DNA of 38,337 bases, taken from NCBI GenBank assembly GCA_903857685.1, contig CAIOFO010000098.1:1-38337 (forward strand). Direction: 5' to 3'. A model generated the notes under the pieces. That model ran no database searches, was not told the origin of the DNA, and saw nothing but the letters and a program-made list of their open reading frames with translations. Both the position numbers and the translations under genes were made by a program. Source of the DNA: an uncultured Alphaproteobacteria bacterium. Its GTDB lineage: Bacteria; Pseudomonadota; Alphaproteobacteria; Micropepsales; Micropepsaceae. Shown here piece by piece: positions 16,347-23,026 of this stretch; within the stretch, counting starts at the first letter, position 1, and every line of letters starts with the position of its first letter.

Positions 16347-16691
16347 TCAGAAAGTCTTAATGTCGAAGCCGTGGGCGCGGCAGACCCGCGCCGCCATCTT
16401 GCGGAACGCCGCGCTGTGATGGCCGCGGTCGCCGATCATCTCCTGGCGCAGATGGCACATTTCATGGGCCAGGGTGGCGAGCAAGGTGGCGGCATGGCCG
16501 TTGCGCGCCTCGCTGACCCGGATCACCGGCACGCCCTTTTCCAGGCCGAAATCGGCATACATGGCGCGGTCGCGCACCACGCTGAAGCCCACATCATCCG
16601 ATTCCGGCAGCCGCCAATTCTTGAACGGCTCCGTGGTGCGCAGGAAGTCGTAAGCCGCGGCCAGCATCTCGGGCGTGAGCCGCAGGGTCAT
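16347..16691 (-). CDS. SprT-like metalloprotease-fold protein (short paralogue)
   Basis: A 114-residue protein with the zinc motif HEMCH in LATLAHEMCHLRQEMIGDRG and a later HSAAFRKMAARVCRAHGFD. It parallels the gene at 4001-4420: both begin with a LTPE.L..AY..LR segment and end RVCR.HGFD..TF. Its N-terminus is about 24 residues shorter. Its ATG overlaps the stop of the short coiled-coil frame upstream as ATGA, which suggests translational coupling. The substrate is unknown. Confidence 0.75.
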   Translation of the reverse strand: MTLRLTPEMLAAAYDFLRTTEPFKNWRLPESDDVGFSVVRDRAMYADFGLEKGVPVIRVSEARNGHAATLLATLAHEMCHLRQEMIGDRGHHSAAFRKMAARVCRAHGFDIKTF

Positions 16692-16816
16692 CTGGAAGCG
16701 TGTGCTTCCAGAATGGTGATGCGGTGCTCGTGATCGTCCAGCCGGTCGGAATTGCGCGCACTGAGCTTGGCGGTGTCGCTGCCCTGCTGCGCCAGGGTGG
16801 CGAGCGTCGCCGCCAT
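16688..16816 (-). CDS. Short coiled-coil protein coupled to the SprT-like gene
   Basis: A 42-codon frame with a heptad-like pattern: LATLAQQGSDTAKLSARNSD and HEHRITILEAHASR. Its stop overlaps the SprT-like start by four bases (ATGA), the usual sign of an operon. The true start is uncertain: the frame stays open upstream to a GTG at 16981, but that part overlaps the S24 protein on the other strand and shows no protein-like pattern. No ribosome binding site is evident at the chosen ATG. It may be the remaining 3' end of a longer gene. Confidence 0.4.
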   Translation of the reverse strand: MAATLATLAQQGSDTAKLSARNSDRLDDHEHRITILEAHASR

Positions 16817-17170
16817 GCGCGACTGGGTGCGGGCGAAGTCATCGACCGCTTCGACGAAGGCACCGTGCTGGCCGGGGTGGAACCGCCGCCCGGCGTGGAT
16901 GCGCCCAACGTGGCCGAGATCAGCGGCGATTCCCAATACCCGCTTCAGGAAGGCTGGCTGATTTTCTACGGCCCCGAGCACCAGGGCGTGGACGAGGATT
17001 GCCTGGGCAAGCTCTGCGTCGTGCAGGTCAAGGACGGCCCCACCCTGCTCAAAACCCTCAAGCGCGGATCGCGCAAGGGCCTGTTCCGCCTGGAAAGCTG
17101 GAACGCGCCGCCGCGCGAAGACGTCAAGCTCGCCTGGGCGGCGCGGGTGATTGATATCCGGCCGCGCTAA
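16700..17170 (+). pseudogene. S24 peptidase-type repressor lacking its HTH domain
   Basis: From about 16820 the frame encodes a LexA/CI-type S24 domain: a possible Ala-Gly cleavage region (RLGAGEV), then ISGDSQYPLQEGWLIFY with the catalytic Ser78, and LCVVQVKDGPTLLKTLKRG with the Lys at 118, followed by WNAPPRED and WAARVIDI. Residues before about 40 (from the ATG at 16700) look like an antisense reading of the coiled-coil gene, not an HTH. The normal DNA-binding half is therefore missing. It is either a 5'-truncated remnant or an HTH-free S24 protein with an unusual start. Catalytic residues are intact. Confidence 0.6.
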
Positions 17171-17196
17171 TAACTGTCATCCCCGGCGAGGCGCGC

Positions 17197-17739
17197 TTAC
17201 TTTTCGAACACCATGCTGCCGACCAGGACGAACTTGTCGTCCACTTCCAGCTTGCAGCCATAGGCCTTGTTGTAGGCCAGCTTGACGCCCGCGCCGTCGC
17301 GCAGCAGCACCACCGGCCCCTTGCCTTCCAGCACATCCTTGCCGGTCATGTCCGGCGGCATCTTTTCGGGCGGCACGCAGGAAAAGCGCGGCGCCGGCCC
17401 GGCGCGGTTCATGAATTCGGGCCGGTACGATGTGGCGCCGCCGCTGGTGAGGGCGACGATATAGCCGGGCGGCAGGCTGAGCTTGTCGTCATAGCCGGCA
17501 TAGACATCGCAGCGGCTGATCCCCGGCGCACCGCAGGCGTTCAGCATATAGACGCCGATATCCGAAGCGGCATGCTCCATCGCGTCATCCGGCGGCAGGT
17601 CCTTCTTGGCCAGCTTGCCGGTCAGCGTCAGCACATAATGCCGCCCCGCCTTGTCCACGCCCTTGCTGGTGGCGGGTTGCGCCTGCGCCGCGGCCGAAAT
17701 CAGCAGCAACAGCGCGGCGGCGGCGATGCTGCGGTTCAA
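17197..17739 (-). CDS. Exported protein of unknown function (TTG start)
   Basis: A 180-residue protein with a signal peptide that starts at a TTG (17739-17737) overlapping the TGA stop of the upstream TPR gene. The signal sequence is NRSIAAAALLLLISAAAQAQ after the initiator. GAAGG lies about seven bases upstream inside the preceding gene. The mature part has four Cys (NACGAPGISRCDVYAG, FSCVPPEK, YGCKLEV) that could form disulfides, and ends in EVDDKFVLVGSMVFEK. No family is recognised. The overlap suggests it is translated together with the TPR protein and may act with it in the periplasm. Confidence 0.7.
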   Translation of the reverse strand: MNRSIAAAALLLLISAAAQAQPATSKGVDKAGRHYVLTLTGKLAKKDLPPDDAMEHAASDIGVYMLNACGAPGISRCDVYAGYDDKLSLPPGYIVALTSGGATSYRPEFMNRAGPAPRFSCVPPEKMPPDMTGKDVLEGKGPVVLLRDGAGVKLAYNKAYGCKLEVDDKFVLVGSMVFEK

Positions 17740-18428
17740 TTGGCCGCCTTCGGCTTGGCCGGGGCCTTGGCGTCCGGCTTGGCGGGCGGGGCCATCATGT
17801 CGCCGCCCTGCATCCGGGCGGTCAGGGCTGCGGGCGCGGGATGCTTGGCGTCCACGATATGGGCGCCGCCTTCCGACATCTTGGCGGCAAAGCTCATCAG
17901 CATGCCCATGGCGATCTTGTCGTTGGGATCGTCCTTGATGGCGATGCGCAGGTCGGCCAGCGCCTCGGTGCGCTTGCCCTTCTGCAGATAGGCGCTGGCG
18001 CGGTTGCGGTAATAATGCGCAAAGCCGGGATTGATCTTGATCGCCGCGCTGCAATCGGCAATCGCCTTGTCGGTCTGCTTCTTGCCCATGAAGGCCAGGC
18101 AGCGATTGTTGAGGGCGTTGGCGTTGGCCGGGTCCAGCGGAATGGCCTTGTTCTCGTCGGCGATCGCCAGGTCGTAGCTCTTCTTGGCCAGATAGCCGGT
18201 GGCGCGGTTGTTATAGGCATCGGCCAGGTCGGCGCCCTTCAGGATGTTCGATTTGATCAGCGCGCCGCAGCCGCCGATGGTCTGGTCGGCGGTGGCGTCG
18301 GGGCTGTCGCACAGGGCAGTGGCCAGTTCCACATCGCTGGGGGTGCCTTGCGGCGGGGCCGCCGCCGGCGCCGCCAGCGCGGCCGCCGGAACCAGCATCA
18401 GGGCCAGGCCCATCAATATCTTGCGCAT
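17736..18428 (-). CDS. Exported tetratricopeptide-repeat protein
   Basis: A 230-residue protein with a signal peptide (MRKILMGLALMLVPAAALAA). The mature part has about three TPR units: LADAYNNRATGYLAKKSYDL, AIPLDPANANALNNRCLAFM, and INPGFAHYYRNRASAYLQKG. The C-terminus is Ala/Pro/Lys-rich. It should sit in the periplasm as a scaffold; no enzyme motif is visible. The start ATG at 18428 is at the signal peptide; an in-frame ATG at 18482 adds an Arg-rich piece and was rejected. A near-perfect palindrome lies about 40 bp upstream. Confidence 0.8.
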   Translation of the reverse strand: MRKILMGLALMLVPAAALAAPAAAPPQGTPSDVELATALCDSPDATADQTIGGCGALIKSNILKGADLADAYNNRATGYLAKKSYDLAIADENKAIPLDPANANALNNRCLAFMGKKQTDKAIADCSAAIKINPGFAHYYRNRASAYLQKGKRTEALADLRIAIKDDPNDKIAMGMLMSFAAKMSEGGAHIVDAKHPAPAALTARMQGGDMMAPPAKPDAKAPAKPKAAN

Positions 18429-18469
18429 GGATGTCCTTGTCTTGCGTGGCCGCCTTATCCGGCATTTCC

Positions 18470-18490
18470 CGGGATTATTCAATATTCCCG
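18470..18490. promoter_or_regulatory. Palindrome upstream of the exported TPR gene
   Basis: CGGGATTATT-C-AATATTCCCG pairs at 9 of 10 positions around a central base. It is AT-rich in the middle and lies about 40-60 bp upstream of the TPR start codon, where a repressor or activator would bind. Confidence 0.4.
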
Positions 18491-18553
18491 GCCCGCCTGG
18501 GTAACCGCCCGCGGGGACGAGGCTGGCGGCGCCCTAAAACACAAGCATCCTTG

Positions 18554-18582
18554 TTGGACGAACACAACGTTTGTTGTATTGT
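18554..18582 (+). promoter_or_regulatory. Candidate sigma-70 promoter with internal operator
   Basis: TTGGAC (18554-18559), 17 bp, then TATTGT (18577-18582) give a good vegetative promoter. ACAAC-GTTT-GTTGT (18564-18577) is a dyad between the two elements, a classical repressor position. The predicted transcript begins at about 18588, just at the ATG of the next gene, so the message may be leaderless. Confidence 0.45.
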
Positions 18583-18588
18583 CGCGCC

Positions 18589-18762
18589 ATGCCGCCCGAG
18601 CCCGATCCCCAGCGCCGCGAAGCCTTCATCGCCCGCCAGCTCGCCGCCCTGCGCGATTTGGGCCTGCCCGAAGCCGCGCTGGCGCGGGAGGAAGCGCTGC
18701 TGCGCGGCGGCCTGGCGGCGGGCCGGGTCTTCGCCGCCCTGCTGGATTTTCCTCGGCCGTGA
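18589..18762 (+). CDS. Small helical protein of unknown function
   Basis: A 57-residue soluble protein rich in Ala, Arg, Leu and Glu: AFIARQLAALRDLGLPEAAL and REEALLRGGLAAGRVFAALL are likely helices. It starts at the first ATG behind a good promoter with almost no leader. Its stop overlaps the next gene's GTG (GTGA), which suggests translational coupling. No family is recognised. Confidence 0.5.
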   Translation: MPPEPDPQRREAFIARQLAALRDLGLPEAALAREEALLRGGLAAGRVFAALLDFPRP

Positions 18763-19010
18763 GCAACTGGTATGACGCGGTCTATGGCGATGATCCGTCC
18801 ACGGATAATATCTTCGGCCGCGAGGCGCTGGTCCCCCGCCTCCCCTGCTGCACGACTATCTGCGCCGCGGCGGGCGGCTCAGCCAGTTCGCCCGCCATGC
18901 CGAAGCCGGGAACGCCTGTTCTTCTGTCGTTAACACTTCCTATGCAACCATGGCCAAATGGTAACGTTCCGCCGGATGCTGGCCGACAAATCGGCCGCCA
19001 CCGCCATTGA
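18759..19010 (+). pseudogene. Small unknown gene with a frameshift at a C-run
   Basis: The frame begins with GTG overlapping the previous stop and reads SNWYDAVYGDDPSTDNIFG, then REALVP. After the CCCCC run at 18833-18837 the sequence in this frame becomes Cys/Pro/Ser-rich and unprotein-like. In the neighbouring frame it continues sensibly as PPLLHDYLRRGGRLSQFARH, then AEAGN, ending at 18964. One extra C would join the two parts. This is either a mutated gene, a sequencing error, or a slippage site. The product matches nothing I recognise. Confidence 0.5.
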
Positions 19011-19119
19011 ATATGGCCTGATCGCCGCCCTGATCGCGGTGGTGATCATCACCGGGCTGACCAGCGTCGGCACCCACCTCAACACCAAGCTGGCGTCCAT
19101 CGCCACCGCCCTGCGCTAG
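18958..19119 (+). CDS. Flp/Fap-type (type IVb) pilin
   Basis: A 53-residue prepilin: MVTFRRMLADKSAATAIEYG is followed by the hydrophobic helix LIAALIAVVIITGLTSVG. ATAIEYGLIAALIAVVII is the Flp signature, with the Glu and Tyr conserved. The residue before the cleavage site is Ala where Gly is usual. No tad/cpa assembly genes are nearby, so this is an orphan copy. An inner ATG at 18976 is a weaker alternative start. Its stop overlaps the stop of the NTF2-like gene by four bases. Confidence 0.8.
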   Translation: MVTFRRMLADKSAATAIEYGLIAALIAVVIITGLTSVGTHLNTKLASIATALR

Positions 19120-19535
19120 GCCGCCTTCAGGTCGCCCTGCTGCATCAGGACGCCGGCGGTGTCGAAAAAGCCTTCATGCTCCACAATCTTGCGGTGCCGC
19201 ACCGTCCAGCGGATGGACAAGTCTGTCTTCACCGTCTTGCCGCTGCGCTGGTGAAAGGCCTCGACCTCGAATTTCCCCAGCACCACGTCTTCCTGGGTGA
19301 GGATCATCACCGGCTGGAAGCGGATGAAGTGATATTGCGAAAAAATCAGCGCGATGCGCGCCTTGACCTCGGCGATCCCGCTGCACTGGCCGCCGAAGCG
19401 GAAATATTCCGGCGGCGAATTGGATTTCCACATGATGTTCGGGCCCAGCGCGGCCATCAGCGGCCCGACATCGCCTTCCTTGAAGGCTCGCAGGACGGTC
19501 AGCATCAAATTCTTGTTGGACAATTCCTGATTCAT
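19116..19535 (-). CDS. SnoaL/NTF2-like protein
   Basis: A 139-residue protein with the cone-shaped NTF2 fold pattern: an N-terminal helix (NLMLTVLRAFKEGDVGPLMA), LGPNIMWKSNSP as the first strand, then IAEVKARIALIFSQYHFIRF, and strands VVLGKFEVEAFHQRSGKTVK and LSIRWTVRHRKIVEHEGFFD. Some relatives are enzymes and others bind small ligands. The chosen ATG at 19535 starts at the domain; the longer frame upstream adds no family sequence. It converges with the Flp pilin gene. Confidence 0.75.
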   Translation of the reverse strand: MNQELSNKNLMLTVLRAFKEGDVGPLMAALGPNIMWKSNSPPEYFRFGGQCSGIAEVKARIALIFSQYHFIRFQPVMILTQEDVVLGKFEVEAFHQRSGKTVKTDLSIRWTVRHRKIVEHEGFFDTAGVLMQQGDLKAA

Positions 19536-19761
19536 CGCAAAGCCGGCCTCAACGAAATGATGGATTGGATGGGGGTATGGTGCGGCACCGCTGGGAACTG
19601 ATTCGCCAGAGCGGCCCAAGATTGCGTGCTGGCTATAGGCCGGGCCGCCCCCTGTCAACCGCAGAGCGTTGCCCAATCGGCGGGCGCGCACAATTATATG
19701 GCACCTTGCGCGCCGGTTTTCTGCTAGGCTATTTGCCGTTGCGGGAAGGTAAGCGGCGGTC

Positions 19762-20151
19762 ATGAAACAGAATAACAGCTTTGAAATTTTACTCAGCGGC
19801 GCGGTGGTCCTGGTGGCGGTGGGGTTTTTCCTTTTCGCCTATACCTCGACCGGCGGCGCCTCGCTGTCGGATTATGAATTCACGGTGCGGCTGCATCATG
19901 CCGACGGCCTCAAGGCCGGTTCGGATGTGCGCATCGGCGGCGTCAAGGTGGGCGATGTCTCCAGCCTGGCGCTGGACGACCATTATATCGCCGTGACGCA
20001 TGTCCGCGTCCGCGACGAGGTGAAGGTGCCCAAGGATTCGGCCCTGTCCATTTCGTCGGACGGCCTCACCCCCGGCTCCTATCTGGTGATTGCGCCCGGC
20101 CGCAGCAGCGACATGCTGGCGCCCGGCGCCGTCCTTACGGCGCCAAGATAA
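19762..20151 (+). CDS. MlaD-family (MCE domain) protein
   Basis: A 129-residue protein with one N-terminal membrane helix (EILLSGAVVLVAVGFFLFAY) and one MCE domain: FTVRLHHADGLKAGSDVRIG, GVKVGDVSSLAL and LSISSDGLTPGSYLVIAPG. It matches MlaD, the hexameric periplasmic component of the Mla phospholipid transport system between inner and outer membrane. The mlaE/mlaF partners are not beside it. AAGG lies upstream of the ATG. The stop codon lies in the first unit of a 32-bp tandem repeat. Confidence 0.85.
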   Translation: MKQNNSFEILLSGAVVLVAVGFFLFAYTSTGGASLSDYEFTVRLHHADGLKAGSDVRIGGVKVGDVSSLALDDHYIAVTHVRVRDEVKVPKDSALSISSDGLTPGSYLVIAPGRSSDMLAPGAVLTAPR

Positions 20152-20221
20152 AAAACCGCGCGGTTCTTACTGCGCCAAGATGACAGACCGCGCCGTCCTT
20201 ACGGCGCCAAGATAACAAGCC
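20126..20221. repeat. Three tandem 32-bp repeats with hairpins
   Basis: Units at 20126-20157, 20158-20189 and 20190-20221 are exactly 32 bp each. Units 1 and 3 are nearly identical and unit 2 is more diverged. Each contains a hairpin, GCGCCGT-CCTT-ACGGCGC in units 1 and 3. The first unit includes the last codons and stop of the MlaD gene. The array lies between convergent genes. Confidence 0.85.
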
Positions 20222-20224
20222 GCG

Positions 20225-20419
20225 CTAATGCCGGTCGGCGTGGCGCTTGCGTTGCATGTTCTGCGACGGCGCCGCCAGCGCCCTGGCTTCCAGCGCCATG
20301 GCGGCCGTAAGGAACAGGCTGACATAATTCTGGTCATTGGTCTGTGCCGCCGAGGCGCGCAGCTGGCGCGCCAGTTCCGTCAGTCCGATCGCTTCCTGCG
20401 CTGTTGGTTTGCGTCCCAT
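20225..20419 (-). CDS. Small soluble protein of unknown function
   Basis: A 64-residue protein starting MGRKPTAQEAIGLTELARQL, then RASAAQTNDQNYVSLFLTAA and MALEARALAA, with a basic tail rich in Arg, Lys and His. It is helical, with no signal peptide. The ATG at 20419 was chosen because the upstream in-frame part (from 20479) is Pro/Gly-rich. No ribosome binding site is obvious at either start. No family recognised. Confidence 0.5.
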   Translation of the reverse strand: MGRKPTAQEAIGLTELARQLRASAAQTNDQNYVSLFLTAAMALEARALAAPSQNMQRKRHADRH

Positions 20420-20529
20420 GATGCCAGGATAACGGCCCCTGCCCGGCATGGTTGCCTGCGCCCCAGGATGAAGAAGCATTATTGAGAATGGCGTGCTGCC
20501 TTATTGTCCCGCCCTGGCACAGACGCCGG

Positions 20530-20799
20530 TCATTGTGTCCGGCGCTGCGGGTGCAGCGTTGCGCGCACGGCCGCCAGAGGCTTGGGCGCGCCGCGCAATT
20601 CCAGTTTCATCTCGGCAATCCGCTGCATCGGCTTCTCGTCCATCGCGGCCAGCGCGCTCCTGGCGCAGATGCCGAAGGGGCAAACGGGCACCTCATCGGG
20701 CACCTGCATTTTCAGCAGCACGATGCCGGCAATTCCCAGAACGACTAGCCCGCGTACCATGGCCCAGGACCCGTATGGAGGCGTTACGGACGGCGCCAT
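20530..20799 (-). CDS. Small membrane-anchored protein of unknown function
   Basis: An 89-residue protein with one hydrophobic segment (VRGLVVLGIAGIVLLKM) followed by DEVPVCPFGICARSALAAMD, which has two Cys four residues apart that might form a disulfide. The rest is basic. AAGG lies five bases before the ATG at 20799; an ATG at 20760 right at the membrane segment is an alternative. No family recognised; the gene is supported by the clear membrane segment and by the absence of a competing frame. Confidence 0.5.
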   Translation of the reverse strand: MAPSVTPPYGSWAMVRGLVVLGIAGIVLLKMQVPDEVPVCPFGICARSALAAMDEKPMQRIAEMKLELRGAPKPLAAVRATLHPQRRTQ

Positions 20800-20916
20800 C
20801 GCCGCCTTGCCCTCCACGGGAATTATCCCGCCGCGCCGCTCCAAATTCGCTAACAGAATGAGGCCGTACTATCCGTAGTAGTGCCTACGTAAAGCACGCA
20901 GCGCCTTGCCGCGCGG

Positions 20917-21258
20917 CTAGGCGGCCGGCGCCCAGAACGACACCAGCAATCCGCCCGCCACGATCAGCGCTCCGCCCGCCAGGATGGGAAAGGTCGGCAC
21001 GGCGCGATAGGTGAAAAAGCTCACCACCTGCCAGACCACGAACAGGGTGGCGATATAAAGCCCCACCACCCGGCTGAACGGCAGCGGCGCTAGGTTGAGC
21101 ATCACGCCATAGAGGAACAGCAGCACCGCCCCCGCCGCCATCAGGACAATCCGGCCGCTTCCGGCCCGCTCGAACAGGCCCAGCCGCACCAGCGCGTCGC
21201 CGCTGGCCTCGAAGCTGGTGGCGGCGACCAGAAAAGCCCACACGATGAGATAACGCAT
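20917..21258 (-). CDS. Small multi-pass membrane protein (DMT-like)
   Basis: A 113-residue protein with about four hydrophobic segments: RYLIVWAFLVAATSFEASGD, IVLMAAGAVLLFLYGVMLNL, VVGLYIATLFVVWQVVSFF and ILAGGALIVAGGLLVSFW. The pattern resembles small drug/metabolite-transporter-like proteins, half the size of an EamA transporter. Such proteins may act as pairs, but the substrate is unknown. AGGAG lies upstream of the ATG and a TATAGC -10 at about 21276-21271 is visible. It is divergent from the gene at 21362. Confidence 0.7.
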   Translation of the reverse strand: MRYLIVWAFLVAATSFEASGDALVRLGLFERAGSGRIVLMAAGAVLLFLYGVMLNLAPLPFSRVVGLYIATLFVVWQVVSFFTYRAVPTFPILAGGALIVAGGLLVSFWAPAA

Positions 21259-21361
21259 TGCTGCTCCTTCCCGCTATATGCGGCCGTGACGCCGGCATTC
21301 TGCCACGCCGCAATGGGACTGGCCATCTGGCGCCAAGGCCCCGGACATGGGAAGAAATGCC

Positions 21362-21682
21362 ATGCGCGCCGTGCCGCTCACCCTTGCCATTCTGCTTCTC
21401 GCCGCCGCTCCGGCAGCGGCCGCGCCCACTTGCCTGGACCGCAATGGCGACACCATCCGCTGCGGCACCAAGGGCGCCATGCCGGTGGGCTGGAAGCCAA
21501 CCGCCCAGTTTCTCTGGGACAAGGAAATCTCCAAGCCGGCGGAGCAGAATCTCGACCTGCTGGCGAAAGTGATCTGCGGCCTAGCGCTGCTCTTCGCCAT
21601 GATCGCCTTGATGCCGAAATTCGACGGCTCCCGCGCCCAGGACTGGGACCGCCAGGAAGGCGATGACGACCGTCCTGACTGA
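21362..21682 (+). CDS. Exported single-span membrane protein of unknown function
   Basis: A 106-residue protein with a signal peptide (MRAVPLTLAILLLAAAPAAAA). It then has PTCLDRNGDTIRCGTKGAMP, whose two Cys may bond, and a membrane segment (AKVICGLALLFAMIALMPKF) before an acidic tail (DWDRQEGDDDRPD). GGAAG lies seven bases before the ATG at 21362; the ATG at 21347 would add five residues. With the signal peptide cleaved, the Cys-containing part would face the periplasm. No family recognised. Confidence 0.6.
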   Translation: MRAVPLTLAILLLAAAPAAAAPTCLDRNGDTIRCGTKGAMPVGWKPTAQFLWDKEISKPAEQNLDLLAKVICGLALLFAMIALMPKFDGSRAQDWDRQEGDDDRPD

Positions 21683-21691
21683 TGCGCCCGG

Positions 21692-22591
21692 CTAATGGGC
21701 TCCCGCTCCATGCGTGAAATGCGGGTCGCGCGCGCCCGCCGTCATCGCCAGCGCGATATTGTCCACCGCCACCGGGCAGGTGAAATGCGCCGAGCGGGCA
21801 CAGTTGGGATTGTAGGCCTGGTTGAAATCGATCGTCACATTGGCAGGCGGGAACTTGCCGAAATCCGTCACATCGACATAGCGCCCCGCGCCATAGGCAC
21901 CCTTGCCGGTCAGCGCGTCGGTATAGAAGGCCGACATGTCCTTGATCGCCGCCGGATCGCGGCTCTCGGCATAGAAAGGCAGGGTGATCTCCTTGCCCTT
22001 CAGCGTGAAATGCGCGTCGCCGCCATGGAAGAACTGCTTGTCGGTGCCGCGGGTGGTGCGGATTATTTTCCCCCGCAGGGCCGCGTCCGGCACGACGCGC
22101 GCCGTGACGCGGAAGGCGGGATCGAAGGGATAATAGGAAACGCCGGTGAAATTCTTCGCGTCCGGGTTCTGCTGGTCATAGATAAAGATGCGCCAGCCCT
22201 CGATCCCGCCGCCCACCTGGGTCGGCTGGCCGGCAATGTCCACATCCTTGTCGATGGCGATGCTCTTGGCGATGCCGTCCACAGGCTTGCCGTCCCTGGT
22301 CACGCTGAGCTTGCCGCCCTTCAGCGCCACCTGCAGCAGGCCCGGCCCCGTGCTCGCCCAATGCCAGCTTGCGGGCTTGCCCATCTGCCCCGCCAGCACG
22401 GCGCTCTGCCCTTCGCCGATATAGGCGGAATCCCGGATCTTCAGCATGGCATGGGGAATTTGCGCATAGTCCCTGTTCTGGTCGGCAATCGCCGCTTTCC
22501 ATTGTGCTTCCGGGGTGCCCGGCGTGGCGGCGGCGGCGGCGCCACAGGCCGCGGCGGCGGATGCAGTCAGCAGCAAAAGGAAATGGCGCAT
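21692..22591 (-). CDS. DUF1684 domain-containing exported protein
   Basis: A 299-residue protein with a signal peptide rich in Ala (MRHFLLLLTASAAAACGAAA); the Cys is followed by Gly and Ala, so a lipobox (AAAC) is possible. The mature part fits DUF1684: early AQWKAAIADQNRDYAQIPHA, middle SYYPFDPAFRVTARVVPDA, and the C-terminal signature FNQAYNPNCARSAHFTCPVA followed by DNIALAMTAGARD. The function is unknown; it is usually a monomeric exported protein. TATAAT is present on this strand at 22666-22661. The gene is convergent with the gene at 21362. Confidence 0.85.
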   Translation of the reverse strand: MRHFLLLLTASAAAACGAAAAATPGTPEAQWKAAIADQNRDYAQIPHAMLKIRDSAYIGEGQSAVLAGQMGKPASWHWASTGPGLLQVALKGGKLSVTRDGKPVDGIAKSIAIDKDVDIAGQPTQVGGGIEGWRIFIYDQQNPDAKNFTGVSYYPFDPAFRVTARVVPDAALRGKIIRTTRGTDKQFFHGGDAHFTLKGKEITLPFYAESRDPAAIKDMSAFYTDALTGKGAYGAGRYVDVTDFGKFPPANVTIDFNQAYNPNCARSAHFTCPVAVDNIALAMTAGARDPHFTHGAGAH

Positions 22592-22672
22592 GGCCGCATT
22601 ATTCTCCAGCCGCCGGCCAAGCGCAATTTGTTCCCGATGCAACCATTGCCGCACGCACACATTATATGGGGC

Positions 22673-22837
22673 ATGACCAGACCCGGCGGCACGATGAGCG
22701 ATGAATTTCCCGGCCTCGGCCGCGCGCAGGCCGACGGCGATGATCGCGGGGCGGGTTCCCTGCCGCCCTTTGTCTATAATCTCAGCTTTGTCGCCATCGC
22801 CATGCTGGTGGGTGCCCTGGCCGTTTTCAGCGCCTGA
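22673..22837 (+). CDS. Small single-span membrane protein
   Basis: A 54-residue protein with a hydrophilic N-terminal half (MSDEFPGLGRAQADGDDRGA) and one C-terminal membrane segment (VYNLSFVAIAMLVGALAVFS). It could be a tail-anchored protein. The ATG at 22673 is directly behind TATATGGGGC; the ATG at 22694 is an alternative start. No family recognised; confidence is limited by the short length. Confidence 0.45.
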   Translation: MTRPGGTMSDEFPGLGRAQADGDDRGAGSLPPFVYNLSFVAIAMLVGALAVFSA

Positions 22838-22840
22838 TCG

Positions 22841-23023
22841 TCAGGCCTGCACCGCCGGATAGACCCGCGCTTCATCTTCGCGCATTTCCCTGGCCAGCGT
22901 CGCCAGCCGGTCGGCGAAATGATGATTCATTTCCGGCCGCGCCCGGATCATCTCCGACATCGACTGCAGTTCATGGGCCATGCGCTCATATTGCGAGACC
23001 GACAGCGGCTTGGCTTCGCCCAT
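22841..23023 (-). CDS. Small helical protein downstream of the kinase
   Basis: A 60-residue soluble protein: LSVSQYERMAHELQSMSEMI and HHFADRLATLAREMREDEAR are likely helices. It starts only 3 bp after the histidine kinase stop, so it is surely in the same operon. Its composition suggests a small adaptor or accessory to the kinase, but no conserved family is recognised. It does not show the NepR pattern expected for an anti-sigma factor. Confidence 0.6.
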   Translation of the reverse strand: MGEAKPLSVSQYERMAHELQSMSEMIRARPEMNHHFADRLATLAREMREDEARVYPAVQA

Positions 23024-23026
23024 GGT

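Noticed and set aside
18561..18580. A LexA-type box near the 57-residue gene
   Set aside because: Only one GAAC half is present; the second half at the required spacing is missing. The ACAAC/GTTGT dyad fits better as a different operator.
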